Made by a program: the position numbers and the translations under genes
In this document: piece by piece, positions 17,764 to 26,300 of the stretch
Layout: every line of letters begins with the position of its first letter
Position numbering within the stretch: position 1 is the stretch's first letter
NCBI GenBank assembly: GCA_037444305.1
Contig: JBBIMP010000026.1
Location: forward strand, 1-64,000
From: JBBIMP01 sp037444305
GTDB lineage: Bacteria; Acidobacteriota; UBA6911
Direction: 5' to 3'
DNA: 64,000 nucleotides
The notes under the pieces: generated by a model
What the model saw: only the letters and a program-made list of their open reading frames with translations
Told to the model about the DNA's origin: nothing
Databases searched by the model: none

Positions 17764-17806
17764 CCGCCGTCACGAGGTGTGAGTCGGACGCGAGAGGCCG
17801 ACGGAA

Positions 17807-18409
17807 ATGCTGACCAAGAGGGAACTGCTGGAGCCGCTGGCGAGGTTGCGCGGTGACGCCGTCGTCGTCAACTGCATGTCCGTGGTCCGTCCCTGGGGGA
17901 AGTACTCCGCGAGTGACCTGGACCTGGCCTCCGCGGACAGCGCCATGGGGCACACCGCGGACTTTGCGCTCGGCATCGCCCTCGCGCAACCGCTCAGGAG
18001 GGTCATCTGCCTGAACGGCGACGGCAGCATGCTCATGACCTTGGGCACGCTGGCCACAGCGGTACAGGCAGGCGCAGGCAACTACATCCTCTTTGTTGTC
18101 CAGAACGAGACCTACGAAATCACCGGCAACCAGCCCGTGCCGGGGGCCGGTCGACTGGATTTCGCGCTGCTGGCGCGCGGGTGCGGTTTCAAAAGTGTCT
18201 TCAGCTTCGACGATGCGAGGTCCTACGAGGGTGGGCTCCCCTCCATCCTGGCTGCCCGCGGGCCGGTCTGTGTCGCGGTGCGGGTGGATGCCGGCAGCGA
18301 AGGCCCCATCAGTTTCAGCCCGCGCGAGGAGGCGCACTACCTCAAGACCTCGCTGGCGGAGACGGCCTGGCGGCTCAGGCGCGCACTGGCGGCGCCCCTC
18401 GAGCCGTAA
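17807..18409 (+). CDS. TPP decarboxylase, beta (PP-domain) subunit; ComE-like
   Basis: A 200-residue partner of the preceding gene. The diphosphate/Mg motif is complete: LNGDGSMLMTLGTLATA through to QNETYEITG (the GDG-X-N pattern). SADSAMGHTADFALGIALA is the usual entry helix. With the alpha chain it should form an alpha/beta TPP decarboxylase in the cytoplasm. A GAGAGG site lies before the ATG. The gene converges on the DegP-like gene 64 nt away. Sulfopyruvate, phosphonopyruvate or another 3-substituted pyruvate is possible. Confidence 0.82.
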   Translation: MLTKRELLEPLARLRGDAVVVNCMSVVRPWGKYSASDLDLASADSAMGHTADFALGIALAQPLRRVICLNGDGSMLMTLGTLATAVQAGAGNYILFVVQNETYEITGNQPVPGAGRLDFALLARGCGFKSVFSFDDARSYEGGLPSILAARGPVCVAVRVDAGSEGPISFSPREEAHYLKTSLAETAWRLRRALAAPLEP

Positions 18410-18473
18410 CCAGGAGTGTCATGCGCCGGAGGCGCGGCAACTTGCGGCCTGGATCCCCAAGACGCGACTGTAC

Positions 18474-19556
18474 TCACTCAGCGGGATGGCCGAGGACTGC
18501 GACCAAGGCAATTGCTTTGGAGCCGCGGACCAGCCTAACGGGGACGCTCTCTCCGGGTGCGTGGCGGGCCAGAACTGCCAGGAGATCGCCGTTGCTGCGG
18601 ATTGTCCTGCCGGCAATCTCCAGTACCACATCGTTCTGCTGCAGGCCGGCACGCTCAGCGGGCGAATCTGCGGCGACGAGTGTTACGACCACCCCGGTTT
18701 CGACCGTCAGCCCGAGCCGGAAGGCCACGGCCGGCGTCGCTTCCACCGTGCCGATGCCCAGAAACGCGCGGCGGATCCTGCCGTCCCGAATCAGCGTACG
18801 GATTACGGGTTCGGCCAGGGCCATCGAGATGGCGAATCCCGGACTTCCCGGTTCCTTCACGATGGCCGTGTTGATGCCGATGACCTCCCCCTTTGCGTTG
18901 ACCAGCGGCCCGCCGGAGTTCCCGGGATTGATGCCCGCATCCGTCTGGATGATGTCCGGGATGGTGTACGGTTCCTTGTAGATGGACTGCCGCGTTGCGC
19001 TGACGATGCCCCGGGTCACGGTCGGGCCGCCCGTTAGGTCCAGGGCGTAGCCGAGGGCGAGAACCTCCTGACCCACCCGCACGTCGCCGGGACGCGCGAA
19101 GGCGGCGGGCACGAGGTCCCGGGCCTCGATCCTCAGAACGGCGAGGTCGGTGGCGCGGTCCCTGCCCTGGAGCACGGCCCAGAACGATTTGTTGCCGGCT
19201 GTGGTGACGACGATTTCCTTGGGCAGTCGCCTGTCTGCCGGTGCCAGCAGGACGTGGTCGTTCGTGACCACGTGCCCCAGGCGGTCGAATACAATCCCCG
19301 TGCCGAAGCCGGTTCCGGCGGGGAGTTCTCCGTCTTTGGCATCCGCTGAAAACCTGGCCTGAATCCTCACGAGCGAAGGTTCAATCCGGCGAACCAGTTC
19401 CTCTGCGGTGAGACCTGCTCCGGGGCTGCGTTGGCCGGGGATTCCGGCGCCGTCCTCTCGCCGGGAGGAAATCCCTGTGCCATCGCCGCATCCCTGCGCA
19501 ACGGACAGGATCAGAAAGCAGGCGAAAATCCCGAGGCAGAAGGGTGATCGGATCAT
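18474..19556 (-). CDS. DegP/HtrA-like serine protease with one PDZ domain
   Basis: A 360-residue periplasmic protease. The N-terminal hydrophobic segment ends at a Cys (LILSVAQGC), suggesting a signal peptide with a weak lipobox. The trypsin-like domain has the catalytic triad: His in VTNDHVLL, Asp in ATDLAVLR and Ser in NPGNSGGPLV. One C-terminal PDZ domain (about 265-355; ADSPAERAGLQQNDVVLEIA) follows, where DegP itself has two. The start at 19556 is chosen because the signal segment begins there. It probably takes part in envelope protein quality control. Confidence 0.88.
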   Translation of the reverse strand: MIRSPFCLGIFACFLILSVAQGCGDGTGISSRREDGAGIPGQRSPGAGLTAEELVRRIEPSLVRIQARFSADAKDGELPAGTGFGTGIVFDRLGHVVTNDHVLLAPADRRLPKEIVVTTAGNKSFWAVLQGRDRATDLAVLRIEARDLVPAAFARPGDVRVGQEVLALGYALDLTGGPTVTRGIVSATRQSIYKEPYTIPDIIQTDAGINPGNSGGPLVNAKGEVIGINTAIVKEPGSPGFAISMALAEPVIRTLIRDGRIRRAFLGIGTVEATPAVAFRLGLTVETGVVVTLVAADSPAERAGLQQNDVVLEIAGRTIRSNGDLLAVLARHAPGESVPVRLVRGSKAIALVAVLGHPAE

Positions 19557-19756
19557 CAACGCCCATGATACTGCCGCGGCCGGTGCGGTCAAGGATAACG
19601 TGGGTGCTCCGTATCCGCTCGAGCCGGCAAATAAGCATTGAAAGCCCAATGCAAAAGCTCTATTTTCGGATAACGCAAATCGGATGACTCACGCTTTCAT
19701 ACCCGGGTTTACTCCTCCCGGAAGGGGATCGAGGGGAGAGCCCGGAGCAGAAAGGA

Positions 19757-22129
19757 ATGACCATGAAGCTCGAATTCGGAAAGAAGCGCGGGATTTATGC
19801 GGACGTCACCAAGAAGATGAAGAAAGGGGCGGAACCCCTTACGGGGGAGGAGGTCAGCCAGTTCGAGCTTCTGGACCTCTGCTATCGGGCGCTCTGCGCG
19901 CTGCTGTACAACTACGTGCCTACCTCGGGGCATCCGGGCGGCTCAATTTCCTCGGGCAGGTTCGTGCAGGGAATACTGTTCGATGCCATGGACTACGACC
20001 TCTCCGATCCGGCGCGGCAGGACGCGGACATAATTTCCTACGCCGCCGGGCACAAGGCGATGGGGCTCTATTCGATCTGGGGCCTCCGCGACGAGGTTGC
20101 GCGCATGGGGGATTCCTCCCTTTTGCCGAAAGACAAGCGGATGCGGCTCCGGCTTGACGACCTGCTCGGCTTCCGGAGAAACCCGGTTACGAGCACCCCG
20201 CTGTTCAAGAAATTTGGCTCGAAGGCGCTCGACGGACACCCGACGCCTGCGACACCCTTCATCCGGCTCTCCACCGGCGCCTCCGGCGTGGGCGTGGGAA
20301 GCTCGCTGGGACTGGCCTACGCCGCGAAAGACTACTTCGGCGCAGCCAGCCCGATGATTCACATTGTGGAAGGCGAAGGGGGAATGACGCCGGGGCGCGT
20401 CGCCGAGGCGGTTGCTGCTGCGGCCACGGCATCGCTGGGCAATGTCATACTGCACCTGGACTGGAACCAGGCCTCGATCGACTCCAACCGCGTCTGTCCC
20501 GAGGACGGCCTCCCGGGCGAGTACGTGCAGTGGACCCCGATGGAGTTCTTTCACATGCACGACTGGAACGTGGTCTACGTGCCGGACGGACGCAACTTCC
20601 AGCAGGTGATCGGCGGCCAGCGCCTGGCGGCCTCCATCGACAACGGCCAGCCGACCGCCGTTGTCTACCGGACGCTCAAGGGTTGGAATTACGGCATCGA
20701 GGGCAGAGTTTCGCACGGGGCCGGACACAAACTCTGTTCCGACGGGTTCTGCCAGGCCGTGTCGGAGCTGACCGGAAAAGCCGACATCCTGCTCCCGTCG
20801 TGCGAGGGCGAGGAGCAGCGCTGCGCGGCTGACGAAGGCGGCAAGGACATCCTGGAGACCTGTTTCTGGGAGTCGCTCCACCTGGTCAGGCGGGTGCTGG
20901 AGATGAACCGGCACGGCGTGGAGGCGCTGGCGGCTCGCCTGGCGGCAGCGCGCGGCCGGCTCGACAAGCTGGTTAGGCAGCCCCGCGAGGCTGCGCCGCA
21001 GGTTGAAAGAGTATACGAGATTGCGGGCGATGGGCTGCGGATTCCCGAGGAACTCCGGCTGGCGCCGGGCACCGTGACCACCCTGCGAGGCGAGCTCGGA
21101 CGCGCCCTGCAGTATTACAATAAAGCCTCGGGCGGAGCATTCTTCACCGCAGCGGCCGACCTGCTGGGCTCGACGAGCGTAAACGTCATAGGGCAGGGAT
21201 TCGATGAAGGCTACTGGAACGCGGTGTCAAATCCGGGATCCCGGATTCTGTCGATCGGCGGGATCTGCGAAGATGCCATTTCCGGGATCCTCTCGGGCCT
21301 GTCCACGTTTGGGCACCACATCGGCGTGGGCTCCTCTTACGGCGCCTTCATCGCGCCGCTGGGGCACATCGCGGCAAGGCTGCACGCCATCGGCGCGCAG
21401 GCGCGCCGCGAGCTCACGGGCGATCCCTACAATCCGATGATTCTGATCTGCGCGCACGCAGGCCTCAAAACCGGCGAGGACGGGCCGACGCACGCCGACC
21501 CACAGCCGCTGCAGATCCTGCAGGAGAACTTTCCCCACGGCACCGCCATCACCCTGACGCCATGGGAGCCTGCGGAGATCTGGGCCCTGCTCACGACGGC
21601 TCTGGCCAAGCGGCCGGCGCTGATCGCCCCATTCGTCACGCGGCCCAATGAAAAGATCCTGGACCGCGTCAAATTGGGGCTGGCGCCGCCGGAAGAGGCG
21701 GCCAAGGGTGTCTACCTTCTCCGGAAACCCTCCGGGAAAGGGGAGGGCACGGTGGTTCTGCAGGAGAGCGCGGCGACCTACGCGTTCGTCGAAGAGGCGC
21801 TGCCGTTGCTCGACAAGGATGGCGCCGATCTCTGGATTTACCACGTATCGAGCGCCGAGCTGTTCAACATGCTGCCGCTGGAGGAGAGGCAGGCCATCTT
21901 CCCCGATGAGCGGGCGAGGGAGGCGATGGGCATCACGGGCTTCACGCTGCCGACCATGTTCCGCTGGGTGTGCTCCGAGTTCGGCAGAACGCACACCCTG
22001 CATCCCTTTCAGAAGGGGCATTTCCTCGGGAGCGGGCAGGGGGAGATTGTGCTGGCGGAGGCCGGGCTCGACGGCAAGAGCCAGCACCAGGCGATCCGCA
22101 AGTACCTCGAGGCGCGAAGGCGCGGATAG
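19757..22129 (+). CDS. Transketolase-family TPP enzyme, long form
   Basis: A 790-residue enzyme with all three transketolase domains. The N-terminal TPP site contains TSGHPGGS, AAGHKAMG, STGASGVGVGSSLG and a Mg/diphosphate loop VEGEGGMTPGR, followed by LDWNQASID. The middle domain has the catalytic Glu (GGICEDAISGI), and LKTGEDGPTHADPQ matches the transketolase GEDGPTH signature. At 790 residues it is longer than E. coli transketolase (about 660), and the usual GDG is EGEGG. It should transfer two-carbon ketol units in the pentose phosphate pathway, but a related activity is possible. A GGAGCAGAAAGGAATG site precedes the start. Confidence 0.78.
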   Translation: MTMKLEFGKKRGIYADVTKKMKKGAEPLTGEEVSQFELLDLCYRALCALLYNYVPTSGHPGGSISSGRFVQGILFDAMDYDLSDPARQDADIISYAAGHKAMGLYSIWGLRDEVARMGDSSLLPKDKRMRLRLDDLLGFRRNPVTSTPLFKKFGSKALDGHPTPATPFIRLSTGASGVGVGSSLGLAYAAKDYFGAASPMIHIVEGEGGMTPGRVAEAVAAAATASLGNVILHLDWNQASIDSNRVCPEDGLPGEYVQWTPMEFFHMHDWNVVYVPDGRNFQQVIGGQRLAASIDNGQPTAVVYRTLKGWNYGIEGRVSHGAGHKLCSDGFCQAVSELTGKADILLPSCEGEEQRCAADEGGKDILETCFWESLHLVRRVLEMNRHGVEALAARLAAARGRLDKLVRQPREAAPQVERVYEIAGDGLRIPEELRLAPGTVTTLRGELGRALQYYNKASGGAFFTAAADLLGSTSVNVIGQGFDEGYWNAVSNPGSRILSIGGICEDAISGILSGLSTFGHHIGVGSSYGAFIAPLGHIAARLHAIGAQARRELTGDPYNPMILICAHAGLKTGEDGPTHADPQPLQILQENFPHGTAITLTPWEPAEIWALLTTALAKRPALIAPFVTRPNEKILDRVKLGLAPPEEAAKGVYLLRKPSGKGEGTVVLQESAATYAFVEEALPLLDKDGADLWIYHVSSAELFNMLPLEERQAIFPDERAREAMGITGFTLPTMFRWVCSEFGRTHTLHPFQKGHFLGSGQGEIVLAEAGLDGKSQHQAIRKYLEARRRG

Positions 22130-22130
22130 T

Positions 22131-22147
22131 CCCCCGATATTTGGGGG
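22131..22147. terminator. Candidate hairpin between converging genes
   Basis: CCCCC and GGGGG (22131-22135, 22143-22147) flank a 7-nt loop directly behind the transketolase stop and 24 nt from the stop of the converging kinase gene. There is no T-tract on either strand, so this is a weak bidirectional terminator candidate. Confidence 0.35.
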
Positions 22148-22171
22148 TCAAGACGAAGGCGGGAGGAAGTC

Positions 22172-23845
22172 CTAGGGCCGGGGAGCAGGTTCCGCCGGGG
22201 CCGGATGCGGTCCGCTTGCTGCCCACTCTGCCCGGGCTTCGGCGTTTTCGGGATCGAGCTCGAGAACCCTCGCCAGGAACATTTTGGCCTCGTCGTAACG
22301 GCCCTCCAGGCGCAGCAGCCGTGCCTGGTGCATCAGGATCCTGACAGTGGTGCGCACGTTGCCCCTCTTTAGGCGATCATAGCCCGCCCTGGCGCCGTCC
22401 ACCCACTTGGAAACGCTCTCGAGACCGCTGGCGCCGACGCCGGCAACCCTATCCGTTATTCCCGGGCGAACCCAGGCAATGGCGGCCAGCAGGAGGGCTG
22501 CGGCAGCAAGCGTCATCCTGAGGCCGCGCCGGTGATGCGACCTGCTCTCCGGGAGGGCGGTCGGTGATTCCACTGCACCAGCCGGTGGCCGGACCTCGGA
22601 GGCTGGAGCCGGCGGCGACACGGGCGCCGGGCTTTCAAACCCGGCTCCGGAGGCCTGCTCCCGGGCTTCGGCGGTCATCCGGGAGGAGTCATTGGGAGGT
22701 TCCGGCGCCGGATCCGGGACAACGCCCGGTCCGTCTCCTGTTTCGAGACTGGGCAGTGCCCTGTCCCCTTCGAATGCGATCCGAGCCAGGATGGAGAGGT
22801 CAGGGTCTTCCCGCTCCGGGCGGGATGTCTGTATGGCACGGCTGAATTCGGAAATCTCGGAAAGCAGCCTGTTCAGGGACATGTAGTCGCTGTCCGACCC
22901 CGGCGAAGCCAGCTCCTCCGCCTCCCGGAGGAGGACGGGAAGGCCCGGGGGCGCTCCGGTCCCGGCGGCGGATTCCCTCAGCCGCGGGAGGAAGGCCTGG
23001 ATTTCGGCCCGCATCAACCGGGAGTCCTCGGTTGTGTCGGCGAGCAACTGCCTTGCCGCCCAGCCCAATTCCTCCATGGTCTGGTGTCGTTCTCCGGGAT
23101 CCTTTGCCAGGCATCTGTCCAGCAGAGGCCACAAGCCCAGAGGGTACAGCGGATGCTTCTCGATGGCCGGCACCTGGTCCGTGAAGAGGATGTGATCCAG
23201 GGCACGCCCGCTGTTTTCGTCGTGGAAAGGGTGGGTCAGGGTCAACAACTCGTAGAAGGCGAGGCCGAGGGAAAAAACATCCGCCCTCTCGTCCGCAGGC
23301 TTTCCCTCGATCTGCTCGGGCGACAGGTAGATGCGCGAACCCCAGCGGATGGCAGGCGGGCTGGTCCGCCCGAGAAGGAGCCGGCCGATGCCGAAGTCGC
23401 ATACCTTCAGGGATCCCTCGGGGGTGAGATGGAGGTTTCCGGGCCGCAGGTCCAGGTGCACGATCCCATGCCTGTGGGCGAAAGCCAGCCCCTCGGTTGC
23501 CTGGATCAACAGGGAAGTGGCCGCCTCGACCGGCAGGACGGTTTCCCCGCGGATCAGGTACTCGAGGCTCCGGCCTGCGAGAAATTCCGAGACCGTGTAG
23601 GCGATGCCGTGCTCTTCACCAAAATCCTGGAGCGTCGAAATGTTCGCATGCTTCAGCCGCGTGACGCTCCGGCACTCCGCGGCAAGTTGGCGCCGGAGTT
23701 CCGGATCCCAACGGATTCCCTCCGCCAGGACTCGGAGCGCGGCCTCCCGGCCTGTCTCCTCGTGGCGACACCGGTAGACGGTGCCTATCGATCCTTTGCC
23801 CAATCGCTCCAGCAACCGGTACCCGCCCAGCTGAACAACGGTCAT
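22172..23845 (-). CDS. Hanks-type Ser/Thr (pseudo)kinase with TM segment and TPR
   Basis: A 557-residue protein. The kinase domain spans about residues 9-275: the glycine loop GKGSIGTV, alpha-C Glu57, a catalytic loop written HLDLRPGN (130-137) and an intact DFG (150-152), followed by SPEQIEG. Three positions deviate. The VAIK lysine is Arg38, HRD is HLD, and the catalytic-loop lysine is Arg134. A linker rich in Pro/Glu, one membrane segment (MTLAAAALLLAAIAW) and a TPR-like tail (EGRYDEAKMFLARVLELDPE) complete it. The start at 23845 is the first Met before the domain. It may bind ATP poorly and act as a scaffold. It is monocistronic and converges on the transketolase gene. Confidence 0.85.
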   Translation of the reverse strand: MTVVQLGGYRLLERLGKGSIGTVYRCRHEETGREAALRVLAEGIRWDPELRRQLAAECRSVTRLKHANISTLQDFGEEHGIAYTVSEFLAGRSLEYLIRGETVLPVEAATSLLIQATEGLAFAHRHGIVHLDLRPGNLHLTPEGSLKVCDFGIGRLLLGRTSPPAIRWGSRIYLSPEQIEGKPADERADVFSLGLAFYELLTLTHPFHDENSGRALDHILFTDQVPAIEKHPLYPLGLWPLLDRCLAKDPGERHQTMEELGWAARQLLADTTEDSRLMRAEIQAFLPRLRESAAGTGAPPGLPVLLREAEELASPGSDSDYMSLNRLLSEISEFSRAIQTSRPEREDPDLSILARIAFEGDRALPSLETGDGPGVVPDPAPEPPNDSSRMTAEAREQASGAGFESPAPVSPPAPASEVRPPAGAVESPTALPESRSHHRRGLRMTLAAAALLLAAIAWVRPGITDRVAGVGASGLESVSKWVDGARAGYDRLKRGNVRTTVRILMHQARLLRLEGRYDEAKMFLARVLELDPENAEARAEWAASGPHPAPAEPAPRP

Positions 23846-24076
23846 AGTCCCTGCTAAGGAATGAAAACGCTGATTGCCGGCAGACGTGCGCCCGGCGACA
23901 ATGGTCTCCGTCCCGGATTTTCCGCCACTCCGGACATATCGGCCGGAAAACACAGGTTGTTACGGCAAAATCGACCTGAAGGGGGAGGGTGCCCTGTAGC
24001 CTAATACCTGGCATAAGAATATTCGAAAAGCTTTGGGAAACATTTGAGTTGTGCCGGGGTCGGTTCTGTGCTAGAA

Positions 24077-24096
24077 GGTTGAACTAGGTTAAATAC
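24077..24096 (+). promoter_or_regulatory. Tandem 10-bp repeat before the MarR gene
   Basis: GGTTGAACTA (24077-24086) is followed directly by GGTTAAATAC, an imperfect 10-bp tandem about 25 nt before the regulator start. One helical turn of spacing suits regulator binding. The TTGAAC inside it could be a -35 box, but no good -10 follows at 17 nt. The rest of 23846-24120 shows nothing further. Confidence 0.25.
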
Positions 24097-24120
24097 TTAG
24101 CGGCTTTACATAGTGAGACC

Positions 24121-24762
24121 ATGGCGCACGTGCCTGCGGAACATGGCACGGCGGCTGGGAATGGGAATCATCCTGGAAGCGAAGGAGCGGAGCCGCAGGA
24201 GTTCCGGTTGCTCCGTTTCAGTCACATCTTCGCCTCGGTGGTTCGCGAAATTCTCGAGGCGCGGCTCCTTCATCAGGTCTTTCCAGACTCCCTGACGCCG
24301 GCGCAGTTCCACCTGCTGAAAACAATCTCTTTGGAGGGCGGCCGCCAGATGAGCGAGGTGGCGGACTTCCTCGGCGTCAGCATGCCCGCGGGCACGAAGG
24401 TGATCGACAAGTTCGAGCGCCTGGGCCTTGTAAGGCGGACACCGGGAAAGGCCGACCGGCGGGTGCGCGTCATTTCCGCCAGTCCCCGGGGGAAGAAGCT
24501 GGTCCGTGATTACGAAAAGCTTGTGGCCGAGCGCCTGGCCGCCACACTGCCGCTGTTCACATGCGCGGAGGTGAATCGCTTCACGCTCATGCTGGAGCGC
24601 CTCTCGCTCGAGCTGGCCCGCCCGGGGCGGAACGGGACGGGAACGTGCGTATGGTGCGCGGGCTATTGGGCGCCCGATTGCGCCGTGGGCACGCTTTTTG
24701 GTGGCTGTCCCTTTGTGAAGCTCCGTGCTGCGGAGCCCGCCAGGGGGGATTTAAAGGAATGA
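24121..24762 (+). CDS. MarR-family regulator with Cys-rich C-terminal tail
   Basis: A 213-residue regulator. The winged-helix domain occupies about residues 30-165: LTPAQFHLLKTI, a recognition helix in MSEVADFLGVSMPAGTKVID, and the wing in RRTPGKADRRVRVISASPRG. After the dimerisation helix there is an extra tail with four Cys at 176, 179, 187 and 196 (CVWCAGYWAPDC... GGC), which ordinary MarR proteins lack. This could bind an Fe-S cluster, zinc or sense redox state. Its stop overlaps a possible ATG of the next frame (ATGA), and it heads the kor/hdr gene cluster, so control of that cluster is likely. The N-terminal about 25 residues and the start are uncertain. Confidence 0.82.
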   Translation: MAHVPAEHGTAAGNGNHPGSEGAEPQEFRLLRFSHIFASVVREILEARLLHQVFPDSLTPAQFHLLKTISLEGGRQMSEVADFLGVSMPAGTKVIDKFERLGLVRRTPGKADRRVRVISASPRGKKLVRDYEKLVAERLAATLPLFTCAEVNRFTLMLERLSLELARPGRNGTGTCVWCAGYWAPDCAVGTLFGGCPFVKLRAAEPARGDLKE

Positions 24763-24815
24763 AGGAATACCGCCGGACGCGACGGCGGCGGGATTACGAA
24801 TCGGGGGAACGAAGG

Positions 24816-25106
24816 ATGAAATACTGGCGAAAACCGCTGGACTTCGACCGGATCAAGGTGCCGCGCGGCGAAGTGCGCATCATTGTCGACCGGTGCAAGG
24901 GATGTGCCTTCTGCGTGGAGTACTGTCCGAAGGAGGTCCTGGTGATGTCCGAAGAGTTCAACCGCAAGGGTTACCACCCCCCGAAGGTAGTGAAGACCGG
25001 CGAGTGCGTGAACTGCAACCTCTGCGAGATGATCTGCCCCGACTTTGCGATTTTCAGCGTCGAAGCCGGCCATAACCATCAGCCGGCAAGATCCGGCGCA
25101 GCCTGA
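24816..25106 (+). CDS. korD: 2-oxoacid:ferredoxin oxidoreductase delta (ferredoxin) subunit, KorD
   Basis: A 2x[4Fe-4S] ferredoxin of 96 residues with the motifs CKGCAFCVEYCP and CVNCNLCEMICP. It is the electron-exit subunit of four-subunit 2-oxoacid oxidoreductases and precedes korA by 36 nt, the usual D-A-B-C order. The start at 24816 (MKYWRKPLDF) has GGGGGAACGAAGG before it. An in-frame ATG at 24759, overlapping the regulator stop, would add a basic 19-residue extension. It should receive electrons from the TPP/Fe-S centre of KorB and pass them to soluble ferredoxin or directly to the Hdr proteins encoded downstream. Confidence 0.88.
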   Translation: MKYWRKPLDFDRIKVPRGEVRIIVDRCKGCAFCVEYCPKEVLVMSEEFNRKGYHPPKVVKTGECVNCNLCEMICPDFAIFSVEAGHNHQPARSGAA

Positions 25107-25142
25107 AGGTCACTTGAAATAATCGGGAACAAGGAGGATCCA

Positions 25143-26300
25143 GTGAAAACCGACCCCGCGGGTGTCCTGACCGGCACCCACTATCTCGATGGCGACTACG
25201 CCTGCGGCGAGGGGGCGATGGCCGCAGGCTGCAGGTTTGTGGCCGGTTACCCGATCACGCCTTCCACGGAGGTGGTCGAACGGATTGCCCGCCGGTTTCC
25301 GATGATGGGCGGCACCTTCATCCAGATGGAGGACGAACTGGCGAGCATGGCAGCCGTGGTCGGGGCCTCCTGGACGGGGACCAAGTCGATGACGGTCACC
25401 AGCGGGCCGGGCTTCAGCCTGATGATGGAGAACATCGGGCTGGCCTCCATGATGGAAACCCCCTGCGTTGTGGTCAACGTGCAGCGTGCAGGCCCGTCCA
25501 CCGGCATCCCGACAATGGTCGGTCAGGGGGACATGATGCAGGCGCGTTGGGGCTCGCATGGCGACTACTCCGTGATCGCGCTCTGCCCCAGCTCCCCGCA
25601 GGAGGCATTCGATTTGACGATCGATGCCTTCAACCTCTCCGAAACCTGGCGCGTGCCGGTGCTGATCATGATGGACGAATGCGTCGGGCACATGACGGAG
25701 AAGGTCGTGATCCCGTCCGCCGCGGAGATCGACGTGGTGCCGCGCAAGCTCACCGCCAAGCCTCCCGGACAGTTTCTGCCTTACCAGTCCAACGGCAACA
25801 TGGTGTCGGAGTTTGCCCGGGCGGGCGACGGCTACCGGTTTCATGCCACCGGCCTGACCCACGACGAGCGCGGCTATCCGGTCATGACCGCGGAGTGCCA
25901 GGAAAAATGCGTGCGGCGCATAGTCGACAAGATCCGGAAGAACGCCGACAAGATCGTGCGCTTCGAGGAAAGGCGCATCGAGGATGCCGACGTGGTCCTC
26001 GTCTCCTACGGCATCACGTCGCGTGTGGCCCGCATGGGCATCGAGATGGCACGCAGGCAGGGCGTGAAGGTCGGGGTCCTCAGGCTCGTCGTCGTGTGGC
26101 CCTTCCCGGAAAAACGCATCCGGGAGCTGGCGGAGAAGGTAAAGGCCTTCGTGGTGCCGGAGATCAACTACGGGCAGGTGGTCCTCGAGGTCGAGCGCTG
26201 CGCCGCGGGCCGCGCCGCGGCGGTGCCGGTCGCGCACGGCGGCGGCGGAGTGCACGACCCCGAAGCCATCTGCAATGCGATCCTGGAGGCGGCGAAATGA
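25143..26300 (+). CDS. korA: 2-oxoacid:ferredoxin oxidoreductase alpha subunit, KorA
   Basis: A 385-residue alpha subunit. The PYR domain opens with GEGAMAAGCRFVAGYPITPS and contains IQMEDELASMAAVVGASWTG and TSGPGFSLMMENIG, all diagnostic of the KorA/PorA family. The C-terminal domain II starts near VVLVSYGITSRVA. It catalyses, with KorB, the CoA-dependent oxidative decarboxylation of a 2-oxoacid, or the reverse carboxylation. A GGAGG site precedes the ATG (AACAAGGAGGATCCAGTG), and the stop overlaps korB by ATGA. Whether the substrate is 2-oxoglutarate, a branched-chain oxoacid or pyruvate is not decided by sequence; a paralogue is encoded at 45322-46506. Confidence 0.9.
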   Translation: MKTDPAGVLTGTHYLDGDYACGEGAMAAGCRFVAGYPITPSTEVVERIARRFPMMGGTFIQMEDELASMAAVVGASWTGTKSMTVTSGPGFSLMMENIGLASMMETPCVVVNVQRAGPSTGIPTMVGQGDMMQARWGSHGDYSVIALCPSSPQEAFDLTIDAFNLSETWRVPVLIMMDECVGHMTEKVVIPSAAEIDVVPRKLTAKPPGQFLPYQSNGNMVSEFARAGDGYRFHATGLTHDERGYPVMTAECQEKCVRRIVDKIRKNADKIVRFEERRIEDADVVLVSYGITSRVARMGIEMARRQGVKVGVLRLVVVWPFPEKRIRELAEKVKAFVVPEINYGQVVLEVERCAAGRAAAVPVAHGGGGVHDPEAICNAILEAAK

